Assembly: GCA_049322755.1 (NCBI GenBank)
Contig: JBMOQX010000005.1
Location: 1 to 64,000 of the forward strand
Length of the DNA stretch: 64,000 nt
From: DATIUV01 sp049322755
GTDB taxonomy: Bacteria; Pseudomonadota; Gammaproteobacteria; Burkholderiales; UBA6910
Reading direction: 5' to 3'
A program made the translations under genes and the position numbers. The notes under the pieces were generated by a model. It was given only the letters and a program-made list of their open reading frames with translations, ran no database searches and was not told where the DNA came from. Shown here piece by piece: positions 15,661-24,547 of the stretch (within the stretch, counting starts at the first letter, position 1; each line of letters opens with the position of its first letter).

Positions 15661-16629
15661 ATGCCCTCGGACGAACCCCACGGCGTGACCCTCGCGGCCC
15701 GCGGCCTCACCCGCCGATTCGGCCCGCGCACTGCCGTGGCCGGGGTCGACCTGCAGTTGCGGCGCGGGGAGGTGCTGGGTTTCCTCGGGCCCAACGGCGC
15801 CGGCAAGACCACCACCATGCGCATGCTCACCGGCACGCTGGCACCCAGCGCCGGGAACGTGACAGTGTGCGGCATCGATCTGCTGGAGCGCCCGCTGGAA
15901 GCCAAGCAGCGCATCGGCTACCTGCCCGAGACGCCGCCGCTCTACCGCGACATGACCGTGGACGCGTTCCTGGCGCTGGTGGCGCGCCTGCATTGCGTCC
16001 CCGGCGGCGAGCGCGTGGCGGCGGTGGCCCGCGCATGCGAGCGCTGCGGACTCGAGAGCGTCCGCTCGCGGCTGATCGGCGCGCTCTCCAAAGGATTCCA
16101 GCAGCGCGTGGGCGTGGCCCAGGCGATCGTGCACCGCCCGGACGTGGTGATTCTGGACGAGCCCACTGTCGGCCTCGACCCCAACCAGATCCGTGACATC
16201 CGCGCGTTGATCCGCGAACTGGGCGGCGATCACAGCGTGGTGCTCTCGACCCACATTCTGCCGGAGGTGGAAAGCGTCTGCGACCGCGTGCAGATCCTGA
16301 ACGAGGGCCGGGTGGCGTTCGACGACACGCTGCCGCGCCTGCGCGCGGGCGGCGCCCAGCCCAGCGTGCTGCTGGAGCTGGCGAGTCCGCCGCCGGTGGC
16401 GGCGATCGCCGCGCTGCCCGGCGTGGACCGCGTCGCGGTGCTGGCGCCCGGCGAGTTCCGGATTTACGCCGCCGTTGACGGCGACCCGGTAGACGCGCTG
16501 GTGTCCGCCGCCGCGGCCGGCGGCTGGCGCCTGCGCCGGCTGATGCCCTGGCCGACGTCGCTGGAGGAGGTGTTCGCGCGCCTCACCGCCGAGCCGCCCG
16601 CCGGCGCGATGCAGGATTCGGCGCCGTGA
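15661..16629 (+). CDS. ABC transporter ATP-binding protein, GldA/NatA type
   Basis: 322 residues starting MPSDEPHGVTLAARGLTRRFG; frames further upstream have no family similarity. Walker A is GPNGAGKT (about residues 43-50), the signature ALSKGFQQRVGVAQA, Walker B VVILDEPTVGLDPNQI, and the switch His is in LSTHILPEVE. The C-terminal domain resembles GldA-like subunits. It is the ATPase for the permease, GldG-like and DUF4340 proteins that follow, each joined by a 1- to 4-base overlap. The transported substrate is unknown. Gliding motility is not implied, since such cassettes occur widely in non-gliding proteobacteria. Confidence 0.93.
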   Translation: MPSDEPHGVTLAARGLTRRFGPRTAVAGVDLQLRRGEVLGFLGPNGAGKTTTMRMLTGTLAPSAGNVTVCGIDLLERPLEAKQRIGYLPETPPLYRDMTVDAFLALVARLHCVPGGERVAAVARACERCGLESVRSRLIGALSKGFQQRVGVAQAIVHRPDVVILDEPTVGLDPNQIRDIRALIRELGGDHSVVLSTHILPEVESVCDRVQILNEGRVAFDDTLPRLRAGGAQPSVLLELASPPPVAAIAALPGVDRVAVLAPGEFRIYAAVDGDPVDALVSAAAAGGWRLRRLMPWPTSLEEVFARLTAEPPAGAMQDSAP

Positions 16630-17369
16630 TCGGCGTCATCGCCGCCAAGGAATTCCGCGCGCTGTTCGCATCGCCGCTGGCGTGGGTGCTGCTGGCCGTG
16701 CTGCAGGCGCTGCTGGCGTGGGTGTTCCTCGGCCGCCTCGACGCGTTTCTCGAACTTCAGCCGCGCCTGGCGCGTTTCGGCAACGCGCCCGGTTTCACCG
16801 AGATGGTGGCGGCGCCGACCTTCGGCATGGCCGCGCTGGTGCTGCTGATGGTGATGCCGCTGCTCACCATGCGCCTGATCGCGGAGGAGCGGCGCCAGCA
16901 GACGCTGGCGCTGCTCACCGCGGCGCCGGTATCGGCGGCCGCCATCATCGTCGGCAAGTTCCTCGGCCTGATGGCGTTCCTGCTGCTGCCGGTGCTGATG
17001 CTGGTGGCGATGAGCGCGTCGCTGGCGGTGGGCGGCGCCCCCGACTGGGGGCTGATCGCCGCCAATGCGCTCGGGCTGGCGCTGCTGGCCGCGGCGTTCG
17101 CCGCGGTCGGCCTGCTGTTTTCGACCCTCGCGACGCAGCCGGCGGTGGCGGCAGTGGCGTCGCTGGGCGTGCTGCTCGGGCTGTGGCTGCTGGACGTGAG
17201 CGCCGCGGAAACGCGCGGCGTGCTCTACCACCTCTCGCTGATGCGTCGCTTCGAGAACTTCAACCAGGGCGTGTTCGACAGCTTCGACCTGACGTTTCTG
17301 GTGATGTGCGTCGCGGTCCTCCTGGCGCTGGCGGTGAACCGTCTCGACACCGAGCGGTGGCGCGGGTGA
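16626..17369 (+). CDS. ABC-2 type permease, GldF-like
   Basis: 247 residues with a GTG start overlapping the previous stop (GTGA). Six hydrophobic segments are visible, starting at ALFASPLAWVLLAVLQALLAWVFLG, with the conserved MPLLTMRLIAEERRQQTLALLTAAPVS loop of the ABC-2 permease family between helices 2 and 3. It forms the membrane channel of the ABC system and probably needs the adjacent GldG-like protein. Its stop overlaps the next start as ATGA. Confidence 0.92.
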   Translation: MIGVIAAKEFRALFASPLAWVLLAVLQALLAWVFLGRLDAFLELQPRLARFGNAPGFTEMVAAPTFGMAALVLLMVMPLLTMRLIAEERRQQTLALLTAAPVSAAAIIVGKFLGLMAFLLLPVLMLVAMSASLAVGGAPDWGLIAANALGLALLAAAFAAVGLLFSTLATQPAVAAVASLGVLLGLWLLDVSAAETRGVLYHLSLMRRFENFNQGVFDSFDLTFLVMCVAVLLALAVNRLDTERWRG

Positions 17370-18724
17370 TGAACGATCCCAATCGCCGGGCCCGCTGGCG
17401 CCGCGCGTCCTGGCTCACGGTAGCGCTGTTGGTGGCCGCGGCGCTGCTGGTGGGGTGGATTGCGCAGGGCCAGCGCGTGAAATGGGACCTGACCCAGAAC
17501 GCGCGCCACACCCTGTCGCCGCAGAGCCGCGAGGTGGTGGCCGCCATCGAGGGCCCGGTGCAGGTGAGCGTTTTCGCGACGCGCAGCGATCCCGAGCTGG
17601 GCGACGTGCGCGGCCGCGTGCGCGACTTCCTGGCCCGGTACCAGCGCGCCAAGCCCGACCTGGAGGTGGAGTTCGTCGACCCCGAGCGCGAGCCCAAGCG
17701 CACCCGCGACGCCGGCATCCAGCAGAACGGCGAGATGATCGTTGCGTACGGCGAGCGTTCCGAGCGCTTCTCGCCGTTCGCCCTGAACGAGCAGAGCTTC
17801 ACCAATCTGCTGGTGCGCCTGGCCCGCCGCGGCGAGCGCCTGGTGGCCCACCTGGACGGGCACGGCGAGCGCAAGCTCACCGGCGCGGCGAATCACGACC
17901 TGGGCGATTTCGGCCGGCGCCTGACAGCCACCGGCTTCGGTCTGCTGCCGCTCAATCTGGCCATCGCCCAGGACGTTCCCGCCAACGCCGCGCTGCTGGT
18001 GATCGCCAGCCCCCAGGCGGAACTGCTACCCGGCGAAGTGGACAAGATCGTCGGCTACGTGAAGCGCGGCGGCAATCTGCTGTGGCTGATGGAGCCGGAC
18101 ACGCTCGCCGGGCTCGAGCCGCTGGCCGAACGCCTGGGCCTGCAGCCCTCCCCCGGCCTCGTCGTCGATCCCGCCGCGGAGGAAATGCGCATCCCGCTCA
18201 CGTGGGCGCTCGCCAGCGGCTACGCCTATCATGCCGCGGTGCGCGGTTTCGAACTGCTGACCGTCTTCCCCATGAGCCGCGCGCTGAGCGCCAACGAGGA
18301 CAGCGGCTGGCGGGCGACGCCGCTGGTGGAGGCGGCGGCGCGCGGCTGGGTCGAGGCCGGGCCGCTGGAGGGCACGCCTGATTTCGATCCCCGGCGCGAC
18401 GCCGCCGGACCCGCCACCGTGGTGATGGGCCTCGAGCGCACCCAGAACGAGCGCGAGCAGCGCGTGGTGGTGGCCGGCGGCGGGTCGTTTCTCGCCAACG
18501 CCTTCCTCGGCAACGGCGCCAACCTGGACCTCGGGCTGCGTCTGTTCAACTGGCTCGGCGGCGACGAGCGGCTGGTCACGATCCAGCCGAAGGCGGCGCG
18601 GGACGCGAGCCTCGCGCTCACCCGCCCGCAGGCGGTGGCGGTGACGCTGGGCTGGATGGTGGTGATGCCGGCGCTGCTGCTGCTCGCCGCCATCGTCGCC
18701 TGGTGGCGCCGCCGCGCGTTGTAA
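17369..18724 (+). CDS. GldG-like auxiliary protein of the ABC system
   Basis: 451 residues. An N-terminal membrane anchor (WLTVALLVAAALLVGWIA) is followed by the GldG/IftG-like extracytoplasmic domain: DLTQNARHTLSPQSREVVAAIEGPVQVSVFATR, then VEFVDPEREPKRTRDAG, HGERKLTG and VIASPQAELLPGEVDKIVGYVKRGGNLLWLMEP. A second helix closes the protein near the C-terminus (VAVTLGWMVVMPALLLLAAIVAWWRRR). The family is an obligate neighbour of this ABC type and has a thioredoxin-like or glutamine amidotransferase-like domain of unknown activity. It overlaps the permease stop by 1 base. Confidence 0.88.
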   Translation: MNDPNRRARWRRASWLTVALLVAAALLVGWIAQGQRVKWDLTQNARHTLSPQSREVVAAIEGPVQVSVFATRSDPELGDVRGRVRDFLARYQRAKPDLEVEFVDPEREPKRTRDAGIQQNGEMIVAYGERSERFSPFALNEQSFTNLLVRLARRGERLVAHLDGHGERKLTGAANHDLGDFGRRLTATGFGLLPLNLAIAQDVPANAALLVIASPQAELLPGEVDKIVGYVKRGGNLLWLMEPDTLAGLEPLAERLGLQPSPGLVVDPAAEEMRIPLTWALASGYAYHAAVRGFELLTVFPMSRALSANEDSGWRATPLVEAAARGWVEAGPLEGTPDFDPRRDAAGPATVVMGLERTQNEREQRVVVAGGGSFLANAFLGNGANLDLGLRLFNWLGGDERLVTIQPKAARDASLALTRPQAVAVTLGWMVVMPALLLLAAIVAWWRRRAL

Positions 18725-19566
18725 TGATCTCGGCGCGCACCCGGGTCAACGTTGCGCTGGCGCTGCTGGTGGCGGGCCTCGCCGCCTGGCTCCTGCTCAA
18801 GCCGTCGGCCGAAACCCCGGCGGCACGCCCGGTGCTGGATCTCGATCCCGCAAGCGTGAGCCGCATCCGCGTGGAGCGCGCGGGATTGCCGGCGCTGGCG
18901 CTGGAGCGCGCGCGCGGGTCGTGGCGGATCACCTCGCCGGTGGCGGCGCGCGCGGACGCGCACAAGGTCGAGCGGCTGCTGGAGACGGCCCGGGCCCGCG
19001 GCCTCGCCAGCTTCCCGGCCGAGGATCTGGGACGCTTCGAGCTGCAGCCACCCGCGGCAACGCTCACGCTGGACGATCGGGCGGTCGGCTTCGGCATGCT
19101 GAACCCGGTCACCAGCGCGCAATACGTGCTCGCGGGCGGCGCGGTCCACGCCATTTCGCCCAAGTACTACGCGGCGCTGCCGCTGACGGCGGACGACGTC
19201 ATCAGCCGCACGCTGCTGGCGCCGGGGGAAACGCTGACGGGCATCGACCTGCCCGGCATCGCGGCGCGGCGCGGCGAAAACGGCTGGACGCTGGACACGC
19301 CGGCGCCGGACCTGAGCCGCGACGATGTCAACATCTGGGTCGACCGCTGGTGCCACGCCGTCGCCGCCGAGGCGGGCGCGCTGGGCACGGCGCCCGACCC
19401 GCATGCCAACGCGGCGCTGATGCTGGAGGATGGACGCCGCGTCGAGCTGGCGGTGGAGCGGGCGCCGGCGAACGTGTTCGTCACGCGGCTCGACGAGCGC
19501 GTGCGCTACCGGTTTCCACCGGCTGTGGGCGCTGCGTTGCTGACCGCGCCCGGCGCGTCGAAGTAG
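18724..19566 (+). CDS. DUF4340 membrane-anchored protein
   Basis: 280 residues starting at the A of TAATG, where the preceding stop and this start overlap by one base. One N-terminal helix (TRVNVALALLVAGLAAWLLL) anchors a periplasmic domain with DUF4340 features (SRIRVERAGLPALALERARGSWRITSPVAARADAHKVERLLETAR). DUF4340 genes follow gldG-like genes in many bacteria. The domain may be a substrate-binding or scaffold part of the ABC machine. No catalytic residues are recognised. Confidence 0.85.
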   Translation: MISARTRVNVALALLVAGLAAWLLLKPSAETPAARPVLDLDPASVSRIRVERAGLPALALERARGSWRITSPVAARADAHKVERLLETARARGLASFPAEDLGRFELQPPAATLTLDDRAVGFGMLNPVTSAQYVLAGGAVHAISPKYYAALPLTADDVISRTLLAPGETLTGIDLPGIAARRGENGWTLDTPAPDLSRDDVNIWVDRWCHAVAAEAGALGTAPDPHANAALMLEDGRRVELAVERAPANVFVTRLDERVRYRFPPAVGAALLTAPGASK

Positions 19567-19571
19567 CGCTC

Positions 19572-20387
19572 ATGCCGGAACTGCCCGAAGTGGAAACGGC
19601 CCGCCGCGGCATCGAGCGGCGGCTCGCGGGCCATCGCATCACCGGGATCGTCGTGCGCAATCCCGCGCTGCGCTGGCCGGTGCCGCCGGAACTCGCAACG
19701 AAGCTCCCCGGGCGCCGCGTCGGCTCGGTGCGCCGCCGCGGCAAGTACCTGCTGGTGGACTGCGGCGGCGGCACGCTGATCCTGCACCTGGGCATGTCCG
19801 GCAGCCTGCGGCTGGTGCCGGCGGAGGTGCCGCCCACGCCCCATGAGCACGTCGACCTGCGGCTTGACGACGGCTTGGCACTGCGGCTGCGCGACCCGCG
19901 CCGGTTCGGCGCGGTGCTGTGGACCGAGGACGATCCGCTCCGGCATCCGCTGCTGGGGCGCCTGGGACCGGAGCCGCTGACCGCGGCGTTCTCGGGCGAG
20001 ACGCTCTGGCGTGCCACGCGCGGCCGCCGCGCCGCGATCAAGCACGTGCTGATGGACAGCCGCATCGTGGTGGGCGTGGGCAACATCTACGCCAGCGAGG
20101 CGCTGTTCCGCGCCGGCGTGCGTCCGGGTACGGCGGCGGGGCGGCTGTCGCGGGCGCGTTGCGATCGCGTCGCCGACGCCGTCAAGGCGACGCTGCGCGC
20201 GGCGCTGCGCGGCGGCGGCACCAGCCTGCGCGATTTCGTGGATACGGACGGGAACCTGGGTTGCTTCCAGCTGCGGCTCTGGGTCTACGGCCGCGACGGC
20301 GAACCCTGCCGGACATGCGGCACGCCGATCCGCGGGCGCCGCACCGGCCAGCGTTCAACCTTTTACTGCCCCAGCTGCCAGCGCTGA
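19572..20387 (+). CDS. mutM: Formamidopyrimidine-DNA glycosylase
   Basis: 271 residues. The enzyme removes 8-oxoguanine and formamidopyrimidines and nicks the abasic site. The N-terminus MPELPEVETARRGIE supplies the catalytic Pro2 and Glu3; Lys58 (RRGKYLLV), the helix-two-turn-helix GVGNIYASEALFRAGVRP, and a zinc finger with two Cys pairs (CRTCGTP and YCPSC) complete the set. It starts 5 bp after the DUF4340 gene, so it is probably transcribed with the ABC operon. Confidence 0.97.
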   Translation: MPELPEVETARRGIERRLAGHRITGIVVRNPALRWPVPPELATKLPGRRVGSVRRRGKYLLVDCGGGTLILHLGMSGSLRLVPAEVPPTPHEHVDLRLDDGLALRLRDPRRFGAVLWTEDDPLRHPLLGRLGPEPLTAAFSGETLWRATRGRRAAIKHVLMDSRIVVGVGNIYASEALFRAGVRPGTAAGRLSRARCDRVADAVKATLRAALRGGGTSLRDFVDTDGNLGCFQLRLWVYGRDGEPCRTCGTPIRGRRTGQRSTFYCPSCQR

Positions 20388-20404
20388 GGCCGCGGGCGCC
20401 TCAG
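20384..20404. terminator. Hairpin containing both convergent stop codons
   Basis: CTGAGGC (20384-20390) and GCCTCAG (20398-20404) form a perfect 7-bp stem around a seven-base loop. The TGA of rightward mutM and the TGA of leftward yfhL both lie inside the stem. No T-run follows on either strand, so termination would be weak. Confidence 0.45.
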
Positions 20405-20661
20405 GCCGAGGCCTTCTGCCCGGTCAGGTCGAGGTATTTCTGGTGCAGCTGCTCCTTGGTCTCCACGAACTGGGGATTGGTGTGGATGCAGTCCACCGGG
20501 CACACCTCCACGCACTGCGGCGTGTCGTAATGGCCGACGCACTCGGTGCACTTGCGCGGATCGATCTCGTAGATCTCCTCGCCCTGGTAGATCGCCTCGT
20601 TCGGGCACTCCGGCTCGCAAACGTCGCAGTTGATGCATTCGTCGGTGATGATCAGCGCCAT
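20401..20661 (-). CDS. yfhL: YfhL-family 2[4Fe-4S] ferredoxin
   Basis: 86 residues. Two iron-sulfur binding sets are present: CINCDVCEPECP and, with the characteristic insertion of this family, CTECVGHYDTPQCVEVCPVDCI. The YfhL/Alvin-type C-terminal extension (KEQLHQKYLDLTG) is present. These ferredoxins have very low redox potentials and an unclear partner. The gene follows coaD in the same direction, a common pairing in gamma- and betaproteobacteria. Confidence 0.95.
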   Translation of the reverse strand: MALIITDECINCDVCEPECPNEAIYQGEEIYEIDPRKCTECVGHYDTPQCVEVCPVDCIHTNPQFVETKEQLHQKYLDLTGQKASA

Positions 20662-20686
20662 GGGATGGTTGTGGTCGTCGTCGGAA

Positions 20687-21166
20687 TCAGGCGGGAAGTT
20701 TCTGGTTGAGCCGTTTCACCACAAGCGGGTGCACGAACTGGCTGACGTCGCCGCCGAGCCGGGCAATTTCCCGCACGATGGTGGCGGAGATGAACATGTA
20801 CTGCTCGGACGGCGTCAGGAATATCGTTTCGACCTCGGGGTTGATGCTGCGGTTCATGCCGGCCATCTGGAACTCGTACTCGAAATCCGACACCGCGCGC
20901 AGCCCGCGCAGGATGAGGCGCGCGTCCTGGGCGCGCATGAACTCCATCAGCAGCCCGCCGAAGCCCACCACCCTGACGTTGGGATAGGGCGCCAGCACCT
21001 CGCGGGCCATCTCCACCCGCTCCTCGCCGGTAAAGAACGGCATCTTGTTGCGGCTGTCGGCGATGGCCAGCACCACTTCGCCCCAAAGGGTCGCCGCCCG
21101 CCGCACCAGGTCCTCATGGCCCCGGGTGATGGGATCGAACGTGCCGGGATAGACGATACGGGTCAT
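20687..21166 (-). CDS. coaD: Phosphopantetheine adenylyltransferase
   Basis: 159 residues from MTRIVYPGTFDPITRGHEDL; the longer open frame upstream belongs to rsmD in another frame. The GTFDPITRGH nucleotidyl-transferase motif and the C-terminal FISATIVREIARLGGDVSQFVHP are typical. It makes dephospho-CoA from 4'-phosphopantetheine and ATP in coenzyme A synthesis. The start overlaps the rsmD stop (ATGA), the classic rsmD-coaD coupling. Confidence 0.97.
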   Translation of the reverse strand: MTRIVYPGTFDPITRGHEDLVRRAATLWGEVVLAIADSRNKMPFFTGEERVEMAREVLAPYPNVRVVGFGGLLMEFMRAQDARLILRGLRAVSDFEYEFQMAGMNRSINPEVETIFLTPSEQYMFISATIVREIARLGGDVSQFVHPLVVKRLNQKLPA

Positions 21167-21717
21167 GAGGGCTCCGCCGTTTCCGACGCTGGCGCCAGCA
21201 GCGCATAGTGTGCCTGGCCGGCGCGCCCGCTGCGCACGATCTGCCAGCGGCTCCCCGGCTCCACGTCGCGAGCGCTTTCCGCATACACCCGACCGCCGGG
21301 AGCCACCCGCCCCGCCAGCTGGGCCAGCGCCCGGGGCAGATCTCCGCTGGCGTACGGCGGATCCAGAAAAACCACGTCGAAACAACGGCTATCGCGAGCG
21401 AGAAATTGTAACCCATCCTCTCGGCGCAGTTCCACCCGGGCGGCGCCGAGGGCACGGGCGTTGGCCGTGAGCGCGTGAAATGCGGCGGCGTCCCGCTCCA
21501 CCATCACCACCGGCGCGGCGCCGCGCGAGGCCGCCTCGAAACCCAGCGCGCCGCTGCCGGCGAACAGATCCAGGCACGAGCGTCCGGTGAGGTCCTGGCC
21601 GAGCCAGTTGAACAGCGTCTCGCGGACCCGGTCCGCCGTCGGCCTCAGGCCGGGAACCGGCGGCACGGTGAGCCGGCGGCTGCGCCACTGGCCGCCGATG
21701 ATGCGCACCCGCCCCAC
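21163..21717 (-). CDS. rsmD: 16S rRNA m2G966 methyltransferase
   Basis: 184 residues. The N-terminal RIIGGQWRSRRLTVPPVPGLRPTADRVRETLFNWLG is the RsmD hallmark, followed by the SAM-binding CLDLFAGSGALGFEAASRGA and the catalytic DPPY (VFLDPPYASGDL). It methylates G966 of 16S rRNA. It is 13 bp downstream of the M16-type gene at 21731-23053 and overlaps coaD. Confidence 0.96.
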   Translation of the reverse strand: MGRVRIIGGQWRSRRLTVPPVPGLRPTADRVRETLFNWLGQDLTGRSCLDLFAGSGALGFEAASRGAAPVVMVERDAAAFHALTANARALGAARVELRREDGLQFLARDSRCFDVVFLDPPYASGDLPRALAQLAGRVAPGGRVYAESARDVEPGSRWQIVRSGRAGQAHYALLAPASETAEPS

Positions 21718-21730
21718 CCTCCGGGATTCC

Positions 21731-23053
21731 TCAGTTGACGGCGCCGCCCACCACCACGGTGACCATCTGCGCCGGGTCGATGTGGCGGCGGAACGCGTCG
21801 CGGATGTCCGCCGCAGTGAGCGCCTCGATGTTCTTCGGGAAATCGTCGAGGTAGGTGAGCGGCAGGTTGTAGAAGCCGATCAGCGCCAGGTAGTCCAGGA
21901 TCTTGCGGTTGCTGTCGAGCCGCAACGGAAATCCGCCGACGATGTTCTGCTGCGCGCGCTTGATCTCTTCCTCGGTGGGACCGTCGGCCAGGAAGCGTGC
22001 CAGCGTCTCGCGCACCACCGCCAGCGCCTGGTCGGCCTGTTCGTTCTTGGTCTGCAGACCGATCTCGAACGGACCCTCCAGCTCCAGCGGCTGAAAGTAG
22101 CTGTACACGCTGTAGGCGTAGCCGCGCTTCTCGCGCACCTCGGCGGTCAGCCGCGACACGAAACCCCCGCCGCCGAGGATGTAGTTGCCCACCAGCAGCG
22201 CGTAATGATCGGGGTCGCCGCGACGGATGCCCGGGTGGCCCAGCAGGATGTGGCTCTGGGTCGCCGGATGCGACACGCGCTCGGTGCGGGCGCTGGCCGA
22301 GGGCACGGGCGGCAGCTCCGGCACGGGCCGGCCGTTGGGCAGTTCCCGTGTCAGGCGCTCGGCCAGGGCTTCCGCCTGGGCGCGGTCGAGATCGCCGATG
22401 ATGGACACCACCGCCGAACCGCGGCGGTAGTGGTCGCGATAGAACGCCACCAGATCGTCCCGGGTGATGGCGGGCACCGTATCGATCTCGCCGGACGCGC
22501 GCAGCGCGTACGGATGCGAGCCATACAGCAGCCGCGCCATGGTGCGCCCGGCGATGATGTCCGGCTTCGAGTCGGCCTCGCGGATCCCCGCCACCACCCG
22601 CGCCTTCTCGCGCTCCAGCACGTCGGCGGGAAACGCCGGCCGCTGCAGCGCCTTCGCCAGCAGCGCGAACGCCTGCTCCCGCTCGCGCTCGCTCGAGAGC
22701 GTGCGCAGGCTCAAGCCCGCGCGGTCGGCGTCGAAACGCCCGCCGAGCTGCGCGCCGACGTCGGCGAGCCGCGACGAGATGTCGTTTTCCGACAGACCGC
22801 CGGCGCCCAGCGTCAGCAGGGCCTGGGTGAGCGCGGCGGTGCCCGATGTCGCCGCGGTGTCGCGGCTGCTGCCCGCCGGAAAATCGACGCTGACGTCGAT
22901 GATGGGAAGGCCCCGGCTCTCGACGAAATAAACACGCGCGCCGCCGGGCGTGGTCCAGTGCTGGATCGGCAGAGCCGCCCAAAGCGGAGCGGCGGCCACC
23001 AGCAGCGCCGCGGCGAGCACGCCGCGCAGACAGGTTCGCATCTCAATGATCAC
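21731..23053 (-). CDS. M16-family peptidase-like subunit without the zinc motif
   Basis: 440 residues with a signal peptide (CLRGVLAAALLVAAAPLWA). Both M16 halves are recognisable, but where catalytic members have HxxEH this protein has AATSGTAALTQALL, so it cannot bind zinc in the usual way. The second half includes the R/Y pair region (VREKRGYAYSVYSYFQPL). Non-catalytic M16 subunits pair with an active one to form the closed chamber. The active partner is the preceding gene, whose 3' end overlaps this start by 11 bp. Confidence 0.9.
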   Translation of the reverse strand: MIIEMRTCLRGVLAAALLVAAAPLWAALPIQHWTTPGGARVYFVESRGLPIIDVSVDFPAGSSRDTAATSGTAALTQALLTLGAGGLSENDISSRLADVGAQLGGRFDADRAGLSLRTLSSEREREQAFALLAKALQRPAFPADVLEREKARVVAGIREADSKPDIIAGRTMARLLYGSHPYALRASGEIDTVPAITRDDLVAFYRDHYRRGSAVVSIIGDLDRAQAEALAERLTRELPNGRPVPELPPVPSASARTERVSHPATQSHILLGHPGIRRGDPDHYALLVGNYILGGGGFVSRLTAEVREKRGYAYSVYSYFQPLELEGPFEIGLQTKNEQADQALAVVRETLARFLADGPTEEEIKRAQQNIVGGFPLRLDSNRKILDYLALIGFYNLPLTYLDDFPKNIEALTAADIRDAFRRHIDPAQMVTVVVGGAVN

Positions 23054-24431
23054 GGCGCAGCCCCGGTGGCGGCGGCGCCCGGCGCTGTCCTTCCAGGGAC
23101 TGCGGATCCAGCGTCGCCACGGTGAGGCGGTCCCCGACGAAATATTTCTTCGCCACCTGCTGCACCTGGTCCGCGGTCACCTCCTGGAGCTTGCGCACCA
23201 GGACGTCGATGTCCTTGTACGAAAGCCCTGCCATTTCCAGCCGCCCCATCTGCATCGCCTGGCTGAACATCGAATCGCGCGCGTAGACCTGGCTCGCCAC
23301 CACCTGCGCTTTCACGCGCCGCAACTCGTCCTCGGCGACGCCCTCGCGCGCGATGCGCTCGATCTGGTCGCCCAGCGCCTTCTCCAGATCGGCCGCCGTT
23401 ACGCCCTGGCTGGGCGTGCCCTCCAGCAGGAACAGGCTCGGTCCGCGCGCCAGGAGATCGTAGCCGGCGCCCACCGACGTGGCGATGCGGCGCTCGCGCA
23501 CCAGGTCGCGGTTGAGGCGCGCCGCGGCATAGCCGTCCAGCACTCCCGAGAGCACCGAGAGCGCGTACGGCTCCCAGTCGCTCGCGGCATCGCGCAGGGG
23601 CGGCACGGGATAGCCCATGATCAGGTAGGGCAGCTCCGCCGGCGCCTTGACTTCGATGCGGCGCACGCCCAGCTGCTCGGGCTCGGTCTGCGGCCGGCGC
23701 GCCGGCAGCGACACCGGTTTGTAGCCGCCGTAGTATTGCTCGGCCAGCTTGAACACCTCCTCGGGCTCGACGTCGCCCACCACCACCAGCGTGGCGTTGT
23801 TGGGGCCGTACCACTGCCGGTACCACTGCCGCACGTCGTCGATGGTCATGCTCTGCAGATCGCTCATCCAGCCGATGACCGGATGCCGGTACGGATGCGC
23901 CACCAGCGCAGCGGCCATGAACTTCTCGTAGAGCAGCGAGCGCGGCCGGTCATCGGTGCGCCAGCGCCGCTCTTCCATCACCACCTTGATCTCCTTGGCG
24001 AAGTCCTCCTCGGCCAGCACCAGGTTGCGCATGCGGTCCGCCTCCAGGCGGGTCGCCAGCGGCAGCTTCGACTTGTGCAGCATCTGGAAGTAGGCGGTGT
24101 AATCCTTGCCGGTGAACGCGTTCTCGCGGCCACCGGCAGCGGCGATGATGCGCGAGAACTCGCCGGCGGGAACCTTCTCGGTGCCCTTGAACATCATGTG
24201 CTCGAGGGCGTGGGAAACGCCGGTGATGCCGTTGTGCTCATCGACGCTGCCGACGCGATACCACAGCTGCGACACCACCACCGGCGCCCGGCGGTCTTCC
24301 ATGACAATCACCCGGAGACCGTTGTCCAGTGTCCTGGAGTGGGGCGTGGCCAGCGCGGCCGGCGCCAGCGCGGCAGCGCCCAGCAGCCCGGCAAGCCATA
24401 TCATTGCCCACGCATAGCGGATGCGGATCAT
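23043..24431 (-). CDS. M16-family zinc metallopeptidase, catalytic subunit
   Basis: 462 residues with a signal peptide (WLAGLLGAAALAPAALA). The inverted zinc motif HALEH (in GVSHALEHMMFKGTEKVP) is present, with a distal glutamate in the following helix, as in pitrilysin/processing-peptidase-like enzymes. It probably acts in the periplasm together with the zinc-less paralogue downstream. Substrates are unknown. It is divergent from ftsY across a 116-bp gap. Confidence 0.93.
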   Translation of the reverse strand: MIRIRYAWAMIWLAGLLGAAALAPAALATPHSRTLDNGLRVIVMEDRRAPVVVSQLWYRVGSVDEHNGITGVSHALEHMMFKGTEKVPAGEFSRIIAAAGGRENAFTGKDYTAYFQMLHKSKLPLATRLEADRMRNLVLAEEDFAKEIKVVMEERRWRTDDRPRSLLYEKFMAAALVAHPYRHPVIGWMSDLQSMTIDDVRQWYRQWYGPNNATLVVVGDVEPEEVFKLAEQYYGGYKPVSLPARRPQTEPEQLGVRRIEVKAPAELPYLIMGYPVPPLRDAASDWEPYALSVLSGVLDGYAAARLNRDLVRERRIATSVGAGYDLLARGPSLFLLEGTPSQGVTAADLEKALGDQIERIAREGVAEDELRRVKAQVVASQVYARDSMFSQAMQMGRLEMAGLSYKDIDVLVRKLQEVTADQVQQVAKKYFVGDRLTVATLDPQSLEGQRRAPPPPGLRRDH

Positions 24432-24547
24432 GCGTTCCTAGCCTGTAGCGGGTTAATCGGAATAGAATTGCGGCGGGTTTTTTCCTTGCACCACGTCGAC
24501 GCGTCGATGTCGGACCCCCCGCGACGCCGGTCAGACAGCCTACCAGA

